Source: Alphaproteobacteria bacterium (lineage in GTDB: Bacteria; Pseudomonadota; Alphaproteobacteria; UBA8366). Taken from it: DNA of 64,000 nucleotides. The stretch lies in assembly GCA_009377445.1 (NCBI GenBank), contig WHUA01000018.1:1-64000 (forward strand). Direction: 5' to 3'. Position numbers and translations under genes: made by a program. Below the pieces are notes generated by a model, which worked only from the letters and a program-made list of their open reading frames with translations, did no database searches and was not told the origin of the DNA. How positions within the stretch are numbered: the stretch's first letter is position 1; each line of letters opens with the position of its first letter. This document shows positions 47,465-56,355 of this stretch, piece by piece.

Positions 47465-49507
47465 ATGAGGCATGTATTGAGACGGGGCATCATCGGCATC
47501 CTCGCGGTCGTCGCGCTTGGCTCGGCGGGCGTCGCCTATCTGCGGACCGTCGACTTTGACCGCCTGCGGCCGCAGCTCGTCGCGGAATTGCGCCAGGCCA
47601 CCGGACGGGAGGTCGCGGTCGACGGCCCGTTGCGGCTGGCGCTCCTCCCGGTCCCGCGCTTTACGCTTTCGGCCGTCGCCATCGCCAATGCGCCCTGGGG
47701 CACGCGCCCGGCCTTCGCCGATATCGAGCGGGTGGAAGCCGACATCGCCCTCCTGCCGCTGCTGAAGGGCGAGCTCAGGATAAGCCGGCTCAGGCTGGTG
47801 CAACCCGATCTCTGGTTCGAGACCGACGCTTACGGCAAGGTCAACTGGGTGCTCGCGGGCGGACCGCTCCCGGTCCTGAGCGGCCGCGCGCCGTCGGGCC
47901 CGGCGCCGTCCTCGATGCTCGCAGCGCTGGCGATCGGCCGCGTCGACATCGCCGGCGGGCGGCTGACCTATCGCGACGGTGCGACGGGCGACATCAAGGT
48001 CGTATCCGTGTCCTCGGCGTCCGTGGAGGGCGGCGGGCCGCATGCTCCGTTGAAAATGACGTTCGCCGGCGACTGGAACGCGCTTCCGATCCGGCTGCGC
48101 GGCGTCGTGGGCGCATACGCCGCCGTCGCGTCGCATGACGGCAACGCGACCGAGATCAGGCTCGTGCTCGAGGCCGCCGGCGCGGGGCTGTTCGTGGAGG
48201 GCACGGTCGGCGATCCGCGCGCCGGCCCCGGCGCCACGCTGCACATTGCCGGCAAGGCCGCCGCCCTCGACGGCCTCGCGGCGATGCTGGGACTGGCGCT
48301 GCCGCGAGAGACGCCCGTGTCGCTGGATGCGGATCTGCACTACCGCCATGCGCGGCTGGACGTGTCGGCCATCGAGCTCGCGATCGGCGATCAGTCGGCC
48401 GCCGGCAGCTTCAGCGTCGATTTTTCCCAAGCGCGCCCCGTCATCGCGGCGGATCTGACGGCGACGGGAATCGACATTACGCGCCTTATCGCGGGACCGG
48501 CGGATGCGCGGGCCGCCACGCTGTCGAGCGAAGCGGGCCTCCTCGAAGCTCTCGTGAGCAGCGGGGTGCTCACGGCGGTAGACGGCACGGCGAACCTGCA
48601 GTCGGATACGTTGCAGGCCGGGCCGCTCCTGCTGCAGGATGCCGCGGCGCACGTCGTCCTGAAGGACGGCGACCTGGTGGCCGAGCCGTTGCGGGCGCGG
48701 CTCGCGGCCGGCGATCTGCAAGGAAGCTTCCGCGTCGCCGGCAAGTCGATCCCGCCGCTGCTTTCGCTTTCGCTGAAGGCGCCTGCGCTGGCGGTCGGCC
48801 CGGCCCTGCAGCGGCTTGGCGCGATCAAGGCCTTGGGCGGCGTCGCGTCGGTCGCCGCGAACCTGGCCACGGTCGCGGGACCGCCCGAGAAGATGCTGGC
48901 TGCATTGCAAGGCGAGGCCCTGGTGGCGATGGGCGAGGGGCGGCTCGCGCTCGAGCCTTATACGGCGCCGTTCGAAATATCGGCCGCCGGCCTGGGCGGA
49001 CTGGCCGGGCTGATCGTCCGGGAGGGACGCCAGGACGTGGCGGTCGAATGCGCCGCCGGCCGGATGATCGTGGAGGGCGGGGTGGCAACCGCCGCCGGCT
49101 TCGTCCTCGTGACGGAGGATGCCCGTCTCAAGGGCGAGGGCACGGTCGATCTCGCCGCAGGCCGTCTGGCGCTGCAATTCACGCCGGAGGCGCGCGGCGG
49201 AACGCTGCTCGTAGCGCAGCCGGTTTCCGTCGGTGGCTCCTTCGCAGCCCCGGTCTTGGCGTTGCAGCCGGCTCCGGCAGCGGGATTGAGCGATGCGGCG
49301 CTCTATCCGATCCGCCGGTTCTTCGCCGGGCTCGCCACGGATCCGGCGGCGAATGCTTGCCTTCGCGGCCTGCCGCCGGCGCCGCGCAAGCGCATGCTGC
49401 CGGGCGGCGCGCCGATCGCGCAACGGCCGCCGGGGGCGGTCCAGGAGGCCGAAGCGCATCCGGCGCCGCTCATGCCGGAAGCCGGGTCCGGAGCGCAGGC
49501 CGAATAG
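47465..49507 (+). CDS. AsmA-family envelope protein
   Basis: 680 residues. Opens with one N-terminal membrane helix (GIIGILAVVALGSAGVAYL) followed by the AsmA start: FDRLRPQLVAELRQATGREV then AVDGPLRLALLPVPRFTLSA. The rest is a long beta-rich repeat region and an AsmA C-terminal domain (FAGDWNALPIRLRG, TFEISAAGLGG-like strands, and LVIVTEDARL-like terms). AsmA/TamB-type proteins are thought to bridge phospholipid transfer to the outer membrane. The tail (about 615-680) is Pro-rich and likely disordered. ATG 47465 follows TGAGGATAGC. Confidence 0.85.
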   Translation: MRHVLRRGIIGILAVVALGSAGVAYLRTVDFDRLRPQLVAELRQATGREVAVDGPLRLALLPVPRFTLSAVAIANAPWGTRPAFADIERVEADIALLPLLKGELRISRLRLVQPDLWFETDAYGKVNWVLAGGPLPVLSGRAPSGPAPSSMLAALAIGRVDIAGGRLTYRDGATGDIKVVSVSSASVEGGGPHAPLKMTFAGDWNALPIRLRGVVGAYAAVASHDGNATEIRLVLEAAGAGLFVEGTVGDPRAGPGATLHIAGKAAALDGLAAMLGLALPRETPVSLDADLHYRHARLDVSAIELAIGDQSAAGSFSVDFSQARPVIAADLTATGIDITRLIAGPADARAATLSSEAGLLEALVSSGVLTAVDGTANLQSDTLQAGPLLLQDAAAHVVLKDGDLVAEPLRARLAAGDLQGSFRVAGKSIPPLLSLSLKAPALAVGPALQRLGAIKALGGVASVAANLATVAGPPEKMLAALQGEALVAMGEGRLALEPYTAPFEISAAGLGGLAGLIVREGRQDVAVECAAGRMIVEGGVATAAGFVLVTEDARLKGEGTVDLAAGRLALQFTPEARGGTLLVAQPVSVGGSFAAPVLALQPAPAAGLSDAALYPIRRFFAGLATDPAANACLRGLPPAPRKRMLPGGAPIAQRPPGAVQEAEAHPAPLMPEAGSGAQAE

Positions 49508-49663
49508 CCTACGCTGACAGTAATTTGCACGCGTCGCCGCCTCGGTCCGGACGGCGCCTATCTCCCTGTTTTTGTACACAATTGTATTCAATCGCCGCCG
49601 GCGCAACCGAAACCATTTATTTTCAAGCGCTTGCAAATGGCGACAGGTTGTGTAAACTGCGCC

Positions 49664-49866
49664 CCATCGAACGGGACGGGAAATGCGCACCGTAAGCACA
49701 ACGGTCCCTTGTTCGGTTGCAGGAATATATGGTGGATTAATGAATGGGTCGGCGCGCGCGACCAGTCCCGACAGGGCGCAGCAGGCCGACATGAGACAAA
49801 TACAAGCCGGATGAACCGGCGCTTTCCGCATCACCTCACAAGGCCCCGTCAGGGGCCTTTTATTTT
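49664..49866 (+). ncRNA. Candidate small RNA in a gene-free region
   Basis: The 373-bp stretch 49508-49880 has no recognisable gene. A promoter-like TTGCAA (49631-49636), 16-bp spacer and TAAACT (49653-49658) is followed, ~200 bp on, by a strong intrinsic terminator (49840-49866). Between them are several stems: CCGT/ACGG near 49693, GGTCG/CGACC near 49750 and GCCGG/CCGGC near 49806. This layout suits a ~200-nt structured RNA. It does not match 6S, tmRNA, SRP or RNase P signatures I know. Alternatively the terminator ends asmA read-through. Confidence 0.35.
49840..49866 (+). terminator. Strong rho-independent terminator
   Basis: AAGGCCCC (49840-49847) and GGGGCCTT (49852-49859) with a 4-nt loop, then TTATTTT. 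It is on the plus strand, 330 bp after the AsmA-family stop codon and facing the convergent PrpF gene. Confidence 0.85.
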
Positions 49867-49880
49867 GGCCGGATGACCTC

Positions 49881-51059
49881 CTAGGCGGCGACCTTTCCGT
49901 CCGACGTCAACGCGGGCACGCGCGAGGCCGGCACGTAGACGAAGCCGTCGAACAGGCGTCGCTGGGTGCGGTAGGTGGCGCCGTATTCCGCGAACCACTC
50001 GTTGCCTTTCATGAAGACGTTCGAGGCGACGGTGATGATGCCCGAGGGCTGCAGGATGTTGAGGTCGTCCTTCGGGTTGCCGGTCGGCCGCGCGTGGCGG
50101 TGAACCAGCGTGCCTTCGATGCGGCTCGCCACCGTTGTGCAGATCGAGCAGGTCAGCGGCAGCGCCCGGTGCGTGTTGCCCGAGGACAGGATGCGCGCGG
50201 TCAAGTCTCCCTGGTCGGCGGTAAGGCGGTCGCCCGAGATGGTCAGCGAGTCCTTCGCGGGCGCGATGAAGCCGACGAAGGGCACGACGGCGGACGCCGT
50301 CTCCGGCGTCTCGGCGAGGCCCATGCGCACGGCGGCGTGGCGGCGGATCAGGTCGAGCTTGGCCATCAGCGCCGCGTCCGCGTCGATGTCGGCGGGCAGC
50401 TCGGTGCCTTCGACGCCGAGCGTCGCCGCCTCGACGAAAACGACCGGGTTGCCGGCATCCACCATCGACACCTCGATCCGGCCGAGGCCGGGCACGTCAA
50501 GCTGATCGAGCACCTGGCCCGACGGCAGCAGCTTGCCGGTGCCGGCGCCGCCGGGATCGCGGAACTCGAGGCGCACCGGCGCACCCGTGCCGGCGACGCC
50601 CCGCAGCTCGTAGTCGCCGTCGACCGCGGCATAGCCCTCGTCCATCGGGAAATGCGCGTGGATGATCTTCTTGGTGTTGGTGTTGTGGATGCGCACCATG
50701 GCGTCGGCGCCTTCGGCCTTGATGATGCCCTCGTCGATGGCGAAGGGGCCCATGGCGGCCGACATGTTGCCGCAGTTTGCGCCGTAGCCGACGGTCGCCT
50801 TCTGCACGCCGATCTGCGCGAAGGTGTAGTCGATGTCGGCGTCGGGGCGCGACGGCGCGCCGACGATGCAGACCTTGGAGAGCGAGGAGATGCCGCCGCC
50901 CATGCCGTTGAGCTGCCGGCCGTTCAGGTCGGGCGTTCCCATCGCGGCGAGGAAGAGATCGTCCCACAGCGCGCGGTCGGGCAGGTCCTCCTGCTTGAAG
51001 ACGATCGCGTTGCTGGTGCCGCCGCGCATGAACGCTGCCGGGATACGACGTTGCTTCAT
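49881..51059 (-). CDS. PrpF-family protein (aconitate/oxalomesaconate isomerase)
   Basis: 392 residues from ATG 51059 with AAGGAAG upstream. Motifs of the PrpF/DapF-like fold: MKQRRIPAAFMRGGTSNAIV then FKQEDLP, 'GMGGGISSLSKVCIVGAPSR', 'VGYGANCGNMSAAMGPFAIDEG' (first catalytic Cys region) and PLTCSICTTVASRI (second). PrpF interconverts aconitate isomers in the 2-methylcitrate cycle; GalD/4-oxalomesaconate tautomerase is similar. Next gene is a tricarballylate dehydrogenase-like flavoprotein, so a cis/trans-aconitate or tricarballylate route is likely. Confidence 0.85.
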   Translation of the reverse strand: MKQRRIPAAFMRGGTSNAIVFKQEDLPDRALWDDLFLAAMGTPDLNGRQLNGMGGGISSLSKVCIVGAPSRPDADIDYTFAQIGVQKATVGYGANCGNMSAAMGPFAIDEGIIKAEGADAMVRIHNTNTKKIIHAHFPMDEGYAAVDGDYELRGVAGTGAPVRLEFRDPGGAGTGKLLPSGQVLDQLDVPGLGRIEVSMVDAGNPVVFVEAATLGVEGTELPADIDADAALMAKLDLIRRHAAVRMGLAETPETASAVVPFVGFIAPAKDSLTISGDRLTADQGDLTARILSSGNTHRALPLTCSICTTVASRIEGTLVHRHARPTGNPKDDLNILQPSGIITVASNVFMKGNEWFAEYGATYRTQRRLFDGFVYVPASRVPALTSDGKVAA

Positions 51060-51101
51060 GTGTTTCTTCCTTCGCCGTGGGTATTTTGGTGACCTGTAGC
51101 T

Positions 51102-51222
51102 TACCCCCCACCCAACCCTCCCCCGCAAGGGGGGAGGGCTAAGAAATCAAGTCCTCCCCCCTTGTGGGGGAGGTCTCCTCAATGTCTCCCTCCCCCCTTG
51201 CGGGGGAGGGTTGGGGTGGGGG
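51102..51222. repeat. Palindromic repeat cluster, family 2 (copy c, three units)
   Basis: Three units (51102-51140, 51150-51174, 51186-51222) with the CCTCCCCC-CAAG/CTTG-GGGGGAGG core. The outer two face each other like the copies at 37 and 38 kb; the middle one is an extra unit. Located between the PrpF and TcuA-like genes on the minus strand. Confidence 0.85.
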
Positions 51223-51237
51223 GTCGTTAGGCTCAAT

Positions 51238-52725
51238 CTACGCCTTCTCCTGCGCCGCATTCCGCCCGGCGATGCGGCCGAAGACTTGGCCGGAGACGAG
51301 GCCGGTGCCGGCCGGGTAGTTGTAGTGGAACAGGTTGCCGACCATCTCGCCGCAGGTGTAGAGGCCGGGGATGACGCGCCAGTCGGTGCCCATCACCTGG
51401 GCGTTCTCGTTGATCTTGAGCCCGCCGAAGGTGAAGGTGATGCCGCCGGTCGCCGAGAAGGCATGGAAGGGCGGCTTGTCGAGGCGGATGCCCCAGTTCG
51501 ACTTCTCCGGGTTGAGCCCCTTGGTCGAGACGCCGTCCTTCTTCGACGGGTCGAAGTCGTCGTCGTCCGCCGCCGCCTTGTTGTACTCGATCAGCGTCTG
51601 CAGCGCCTGCTTCTTGTTGTCGATATCCATCTGCTCGACCAGCTTTTCCAGCGTGTCGGCCTTGAGCGGCTTCACCGCGTAGTCGTAGCGCGGCTCCATC
51701 AGGTGGATCGTCTTCTGATCGAAGATCTGGTAGGCCATGCCGCCCGGCTCGTTGAGGATCGCCGCGCCGAACTTGGCGTAGGTGTAGAACTGGGTGTCCT
51801 CGCCCTCGTCGACGAAGCGCTTGCCGTTGCGGTTGATCATGACGCCGTAGAGATAGGTCAGGCGGTTCGACTTGTCGGTCAGCTTGCGGTCCGCAAAATC
51901 GCCCCAGTCGGCGTCGATCGGCGTCGAATGGCGGCCGCTCCACTGGCCGCAGGGCATGGCGCCGATGGCCATCGCCATCCTGAGCCCGTCGCCCTGGTTG
52001 TAGCGCGTGCCGCGCACCTTGGCGTGGTCCCAGGGGCGGCCGAGATATTGCGCGCGCCACTGGGCGTTCGCCTCGAATCCGCCGCAGGCGAGGATCACCG
52101 CGTTCGCCGTGATCTCGTGCAGCTTGCCCTTTTCCTGAACCGTGACGCCGACCACGCGGCCCTTCTTGTCCTGGATCAGGTCGCGGCCCGAGGCTTCGTA
52201 GCGGATCTCGACTCCCTCGCGCTCGGCCGCCTTGAACCAGCTCGCCGACAGGCCGACGCCTTCGTGCTCGGCGCGGACGATCGCGCCCTTGGGCCAGATC
52301 ACGACGCCGTTGACCTCGACGCCGGCGATCGTTCGCGCGGGCTCCATCGGCACTTTGCCGGAGTCATGCGCCCAGAACACCGCGTCCTTGGAATTCGACA
52401 CCAGGACCTTGGACAGCTCCGGATCGGTGCGGCCGGCCGTCACGCGCATCAGGTCGGCCATGAAGTCCGCCTGGGTATAGGGCTGTACGCCTTGATAGAA
52501 ATTCAGGTAGTCCTTCTCGACGCCGGGCAGCAGCGGCTCGATGTCGCGCGGGTTGTCGAAGGCGAAGCGCAGGATGCCGCCGCTCCAATGCGTGTTGCCG
52601 CCGCGCATGCCTTTGTGCGCGGCTTCCAGGACGACGACCTTGTCGGCGCCGTTTTCGCGTGCGGAGACGGCCGCGGCGAGCGCCGCGTTTCCCGCGCCCA
52701 CAACGATCACGTCGAAATCTGGCAT
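51238..52725 (-). CDS. tcuA: FAD-dependent tricarballylate dehydrogenase-like (TcuA)
   Basis: 495 residues from ATG 52725, with GGAGG 6 bp upstream. N-terminal FAD motif VVGAGNAALAAAVSARENGA (9-28), GGNTHWSGGILRF, 'VILACGGFEANAQWRAQYLG' and the C-terminal 'PGLYTCGEMVGNLFHYNYPAGTGLVSGQVFGRIAGRNA' are as in TcuA and the fumarate reductase flavoprotein family. TcuA oxidises tricarballylate to cis-aconitate. PrpF 178 bp downstream would then isomerise aconitate. The TcuB iron-sulfur partner is not in the window. Confidence 0.83.
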   Translation of the reverse strand: MPDFDVIVVGAGNAALAAAVSARENGADKVVVLEAAHKGMRGGNTHWSGGILRFAFDNPRDIEPLLPGVEKDYLNFYQGVQPYTQADFMADLMRVTAGRTDPELSKVLVSNSKDAVFWAHDSGKVPMEPARTIAGVEVNGVVIWPKGAIVRAEHEGVGLSASWFKAAEREGVEIRYEASGRDLIQDKKGRVVGVTVQEKGKLHEITANAVILACGGFEANAQWRAQYLGRPWDHAKVRGTRYNQGDGLRMAMAIGAMPCGQWSGRHSTPIDADWGDFADRKLTDKSNRLTYLYGVMINRNGKRFVDEGEDTQFYTYAKFGAAILNEPGGMAYQIFDQKTIHLMEPRYDYAVKPLKADTLEKLVEQMDIDNKKQALQTLIEYNKAAADDDDFDPSKKDGVSTKGLNPEKSNWGIRLDKPPFHAFSATGGITFTFGGLKINENAQVMGTDWRVIPGLYTCGEMVGNLFHYNYPAGTGLVSGQVFGRIAGRNAAQEKA

Positions 52726-52922
52726 TGCATTCCTCCCGGGGTTCTCGGATTTGCCGTTGGCCGGCCGCGGCGGGCCGTCGAAGACGCTGAACGTCAGTGT
52801 ACATCCAGGCCTTCGGCGGGCGCCAATCGGGCGCACCGCACCTATTGTCGCGATACTGCCGCAGGGTTATTCTGAAGTGAAATTCAAAAATATGCAGAAT
52901 TCTTAAGTTTGGTGAATTGGCC

Positions 52923-53864
52923 ATGCGCACGAAATTCGGCCTCAAGGAGATCGACGTCTTCGTCAAGGTCGTCGAGCTCGGCAGCTTCGTGAAGGCGGCA
53001 CGGGAGCTGCACCTGACCCAGTCGGCGCTGACCCAGCGCCTGAAGAAGCTCGAGGACGCGCTGGGCGCGCGGCTGATCGACCGGACGACCCGCACCGTGG
53101 CGCCGACCGCCATCGGCCAGAACTTCCTGCCGGCCGCGCGGCGGCTGTTGGCGCAGTTCGAGCAATCCGTCTCCGACATCCAGGACGTGATCGACATCCG
53201 CGGCGGCCGGGTGACGATCGGCTGCCTGATGACGGTGGCCTCCTACCTCTTGCCGCGGGTCTTGCGGGTCTTCGGCGAGCGCCATCCCAACGTGCGCATC
53301 CGCGTGCTGGACGAGTCCGAGCAGAACATCGCCGAGCACGTGCGGCGCGGCGAGGCGGAGATCGCCATCGACATGCGGACGGACCAGCCCGACGACGACC
53401 TCGTCATGACGACGGTGATGGAAGACCGCTTCGTGCTCGCTTGCCGCCGCGACCACGCGCTCGCCGGGGGCGGCCCGGTGCCATGGCAGGCGCTGGTCGA
53501 CATGCCGGTGGTGATGCTGGGGCAGCGGAGCGGCACCAGCCGGCTGGTCTATACGCAGCTTCCGAGAAGCCGCAGCGCCGCGGCTTGGCGCTACGAGGTG
53601 CAGCATCTCTCGACCGCGCTGTCCTTCGTCGAGGCGGGACTCGGCGTCGGCGTCATCCCCGGCATGGCGATGCAGGCGCTGGGCGATGGCGGGCTGGTCT
53701 ACCGTCCGCTGGTCGAGCCCGCGCTCAGCCGCATCATCGTCGTCGTCGAGCGCCGCGCCGCGACGCTGTCGCCCGCCGCCGAGACGCTGAAGGCGCTGCT
53801 GGTCGAGGAGTTCCGGGCGTGGACGGCGGGGGACGTTGCTGTGCTGCAACGAGCGGTCCGTTAA
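52923..53864 (+). CDS. LysR-family transcriptional regulator
   Basis: 313 residues. N-terminal winged HTH 'IDVFVKVVELGSFVKAARELHLTQSALTQRLKKLEDALGARL', then the effector-binding domain (about 90-300; 'RGGRVTIGCLMTVASYLLPRVLRVFGERHPNVRIRV'). Divergent from the tcuA-prpF genes with 197 bp between, so they are its probable targets; an organic acid such as tricarballylate or citrate may be the inducer. ATG 52923 is preferred over TTG 52917. Confidence 0.9.
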   Translation: MRTKFGLKEIDVFVKVVELGSFVKAARELHLTQSALTQRLKKLEDALGARLIDRTTRTVAPTAIGQNFLPAARRLLAQFEQSVSDIQDVIDIRGGRVTIGCLMTVASYLLPRVLRVFGERHPNVRIRVLDESEQNIAEHVRRGEAEIAIDMRTDQPDDDLVMTTVMEDRFVLACRRDHALAGGGPVPWQALVDMPVVMLGQRSGTSRLVYTQLPRSRSAAAWRYEVQHLSTALSFVEAGLGVGVIPGMAMQALGDGGLVYRPLVEPALSRIIVVVERRAATLSPAAETLKALLVEEFRAWTAGDVAVLQRAVR

Positions 53865-53872
53865 GCCTGTGC

Positions 53873-53955
53873 CTGGATTCGCCGATCAAGTCGGCGAATG
53901 ACGATCTGTGTTGTTTCAAATAGTAGCGTCACACGCCGGCTTGACCGGCGTGTCC
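53873..53955. repeat. Palindromic repeats, family 3 (pair)
   Basis: Unit 53873-53904 has GGATTCGCCGATCAAGTCGG then CGAATGACG; unit 53926-53955 has ACACGCCGGC-TTGA-CCGGCGTGT. Each is a hairpin of 8-10 bp around GATCAAG/TTGA. A related copy is at 60896. They lie between LysR and MmgE/PrpD. Confidence 0.75.
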
Positions 53956-53974
53956 ATGCCTGAGACCGGCACCC

Positions 53975-55339
53975 TCACTTCCCGCAGCTCACGATCTTCA
54001 TCACCTCGCGCAGGTCCTTCACGGCGAGTTGCTCGAAGCTGCCGCCGAGCTCGATCAGGCGCTCGCGGTCGCGCTCCTCGAGCCGGGTCGACAGGCAGTC
54101 GCGCACCTTCACCATGTGCTCTTCCGGCGGGATCGGCGGCGTGCCCCACTTGCCGCGCGGGCCGTTGCAGCGGTGGCTGACCTTCGTGCCGTCGTCCAGC
54201 TCGACCTCCATGATGACGTAGAGCTCCTCGAAGCGCGCGGGGATGTCGTCGACCATGTTGAGCTCGACCTTGTCCAGCATCGCCTCGACGGCGGGGCTGA
54301 AGCGGTGCTCGTCCTCGAAGGTGCTCATCGTCACGTTGCCGTCGAGCAGCGCGCAGACAGTGGTGTACTGCCAGCTAAACTTGCCGGCGAGGCCGGTCAG
54401 CGGCTTGGCGCGGTCGATATAGGGCATGTTCGGCGTGGTGAGGCGGATCTTCCTGATGCGCTTCGGGTCGCCGATCTTCTTGTGCAGCTCCAGGCCGGCG
54501 GTGATCACGAAATGCGTGCCGAACTGGCTCGGGAACATCTTGATGGCGTAGCTCGGCGTGACGACGCGGAAGGGCGGGCCGAACTTCTCGACCATCTCGT
54601 AGTTGAACTTGCCGCCGAACATCATGTCGACGTAGCCGCGCGGCGTCTCGAGAATTTCCATATGCGCGCCGAAACCGCGCGCCGCGAGCATCGCCGTGTC
54701 CACGCCGAGCGAGCAGGCGAGGCCGCAATGCGTCGACTTGGTCATCGTGCCGGCGTTGGCGAGCAAGCTGCCGCAGCGCGACGCCGCCATGCCGATCGCC
54801 GCGCGAAGCTGATCCGGCGTCAACCCCAGCATGTGCCCGGCGGCGACGGCGGAGCCCATCGGCCCGACCAGCCCCGGCGGATGGAAGCGCATCGCCTTCG
54901 CGTCGTACTGGCCCGATCCTTCGCGCAGCCAGCCCATCATCTCGATGCCTTTGACCAGCGCGGTCGCGGCCTCGCGCCCGTCGATGTCGCGGTATTCCGC
55001 CAGCGCCAGGATGCCCGGCAGGCTGGTCGATAGCTGGTGGTTGGCCGGGCTCCACATCGGCTCGAAGTCGAGCACGTGCATCGAAGAGCCGTTGACGTAG
55101 GTCGCCTGCACCGGGCTGGTCTTGAAGCCGAAGCCGATCACGGTCGAAGCCTCGATGCCGCCCATCTCCTTGGCGTGCGCAGCGAGGATCGAAGGCGGCT
55201 CCTCCTGGATCGTGCCGGCCACCGCCACGGCGAGGCCGTCGAGGAAGAGCTGGCGGGCGCGCTGGATGGCGTCCGGCGTCAGGTCCTTGTGGGTGATCCC
55301 GACGATGCGGTCGCAGAGCTTCTTTGTCGCGTCTTTCAT
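53975..55339 (-). CDS. MmgE/PrpD-family protein
   Basis: 454 residues, a full-length MmgE/PrpD fold: 'IQRARQLFLDGLAVAVAGTIQEEPPS', 'VYVNGSSMHVLDFEPMWSPANHQLSTSLPGILALAEY', 'GLACSLGVDTAMLAARGFGAHMEILETPRGYVDMMFGGKFN'. PrpD is 2-methylcitrate dehydratase; relatives include cis-aconitate decarboxylase and other dehydratases. Together with PrpF, TcuA and LysR it marks a tricarboxylate catabolic region. Transcribed separately from the LysR gene on the other strand. Confidence 0.85.
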   Translation of the reverse strand: MKDATKKLCDRIVGITHKDLTPDAIQRARQLFLDGLAVAVAGTIQEEPPSILAAHAKEMGGIEASTVIGFGFKTSPVQATYVNGSSMHVLDFEPMWSPANHQLSTSLPGILALAEYRDIDGREAATALVKGIEMMGWLREGSGQYDAKAMRFHPPGLVGPMGSAVAAGHMLGLTPDQLRAAIGMAASRCGSLLANAGTMTKSTHCGLACSLGVDTAMLAARGFGAHMEILETPRGYVDMMFGGKFNYEMVEKFGPPFRVVTPSYAIKMFPSQFGTHFVITAGLELHKKIGDPKRIRKIRLTTPNMPYIDRAKPLTGLAGKFSWQYTTVCALLDGNVTMSTFEDEHRFSPAVEAMLDKVELNMVDDIPARFEELYVIMEVELDDGTKVSHRCNGPRGKWGTPPIPPEEHMVKVRDCLSTRLEERDRERLIELGGSFEQLAVKDLREVMKIVSCGK

Positions 55340-55477
55340 GTGGGCTCATCCGTAAGCGTGGCGGGGAAGGAATGGGCGGTCGCCCTCCTATCGAATAGCA
55401 CGGGTGGCCGTCCGGAGACAAAGCGCGGCCGGATGCGGCGGCAGCCACGAGGTTTTTTGTGATTTCAAAGTAGTAGA

Positions 55478-55506
55478 CCTCATGCTGAGCTTGTCGAAGC
55501 ATGAGG
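55478..55506. repeat. Single REP unit, repeat family 1 (copy e)
   Basis: CCTCATGCTGAGCTTGTCGA then AGCATGAGG, one hairpin unit with 9-bp arms and no partner nearby. Located between the MmgE/PrpD and GNAT genes. Confidence 0.8.
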
Positions 55507-55516
55507 CGCTCGGTCG

Positions 55517-56002
55517 TCAAGCCTTGCCACACTCCCACACGAGGTGAAACTTCACCCGGTCTTCGTCCACCGCCAGAAACCCGAGGCGCTCGTAAAGCTG
55601 CCGCGCGCGCTCGTTGTTCCGCATCACCCAGAGGTGTACGGGCTTCGACTGCCGGCGCGCCCGATCGACGATCTCCGAAAGAAGCTCCGTGCCGATACCC
55701 CGGCTCTGGTAGTCCGCATCGATGTAGAGCTGGTGAATATAGATCGCGTCTTCGGCGTCCTGGAGCTGCAGCCAGCCGACGGGCCGCTCCTCGGCCAGGA
55801 TGATGCTAACCTCGCCGCCGTTCACCGCGCTGCGGATCATGGCGCGCTGCGCGGTCTCGTGCCACAGGCCGAGCTCCTGCGACAGCGCCTCCATGAGGCC
55901 GCGGTAGAGCGTCCAGGCGAAGTCGAAGTCCTCCGGCTGTGCCGCGCGCAGCGTGAACCCGGAAGCCGGCGGGACCTTTGCAACGGTGTTTGCGTCGTCC
56001 AT
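55517..56002 (-). CDS. GNAT-family N-acetyltransferase
   Basis: 161 residues from the ATG at 56002; an ATG at 56026 and a GTG at 56047 are in-frame alternatives and no ribosome site decides. GNAT core: 'GFTLRAAQPEDFDFAWTLYRGL', IYIHQLYIDADYQSRGIGTE with the acetyl-CoA pyrophosphate loop (Q/R-x-x-G-x-G/A), and 'NNERARQLYERLGFLAVDED'. Small-molecule or protein N-acetylation; substrate unknown. Confidence 0.8.
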   Translation of the reverse strand: MDDANTVAKVPPASGFTLRAAQPEDFDFAWTLYRGLMEALSQELGLWHETAQRAMIRSAVNGGEVSIILAEERPVGWLQLQDAEDAIYIHQLYIDADYQSRGIGTELLSEIVDRARRQSKPVHLWVMRNNERARQLYERLGFLAVDEDRVKFHLVWECGKA

Positions 56003-56163
56003 CGTTCCCATTAACGTGCGGATCATGGTGTTCGATCCGTCCGCCACTGCGTTTGGGCAGGGAATTCCGGCATTGCCGAGGCGTCTAACATCTAAGGGGT
56101 ACTGCTATCGCGGGGTAGGCTGCGCCGGGCCGAATGCACCAAGATGATGCCGGTAGGTGGATC

Positions 56164-56340
56164 ATGACGACTGACCTTAGACTGCCGGAATCGACGGAAT
56201 CGCCAGCCGGCAAGCCTCCGGCGCTGCCGCGGGTCGCGGCCCTGCCGGGCGCCGAGCGCCGGATCCTGCGCAAGCGGCTCGAATGGCCGCTCAAGGCGTT
56301 CCGAAAGCTTCCGCAGGCCGTCCGCCGCGGCGGACGCTGA
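56164..56340 (+). CDS. Small basic protein, unknown
   Basis: 58 residues from ATG 56164 (AGGTGG 5 bp upstream). The first part is Pro/Ser-rich (LPESTESPAGKPPALPRVAA), the second strongly basic (RRILRKRLEWPLKAFRKLPQ AVRRGGR). It could bind nucleic acid or a membrane. No family recognised; a chance frame is possible. Confidence 0.4.
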   Translation: MTTDLRLPESTESPAGKPPALPRVAALPGAERRILRKRLEWPLKAFRKLPQAVRRGGR

Positions 56341-56355
56341 AGCGGCGTAAGCCTC

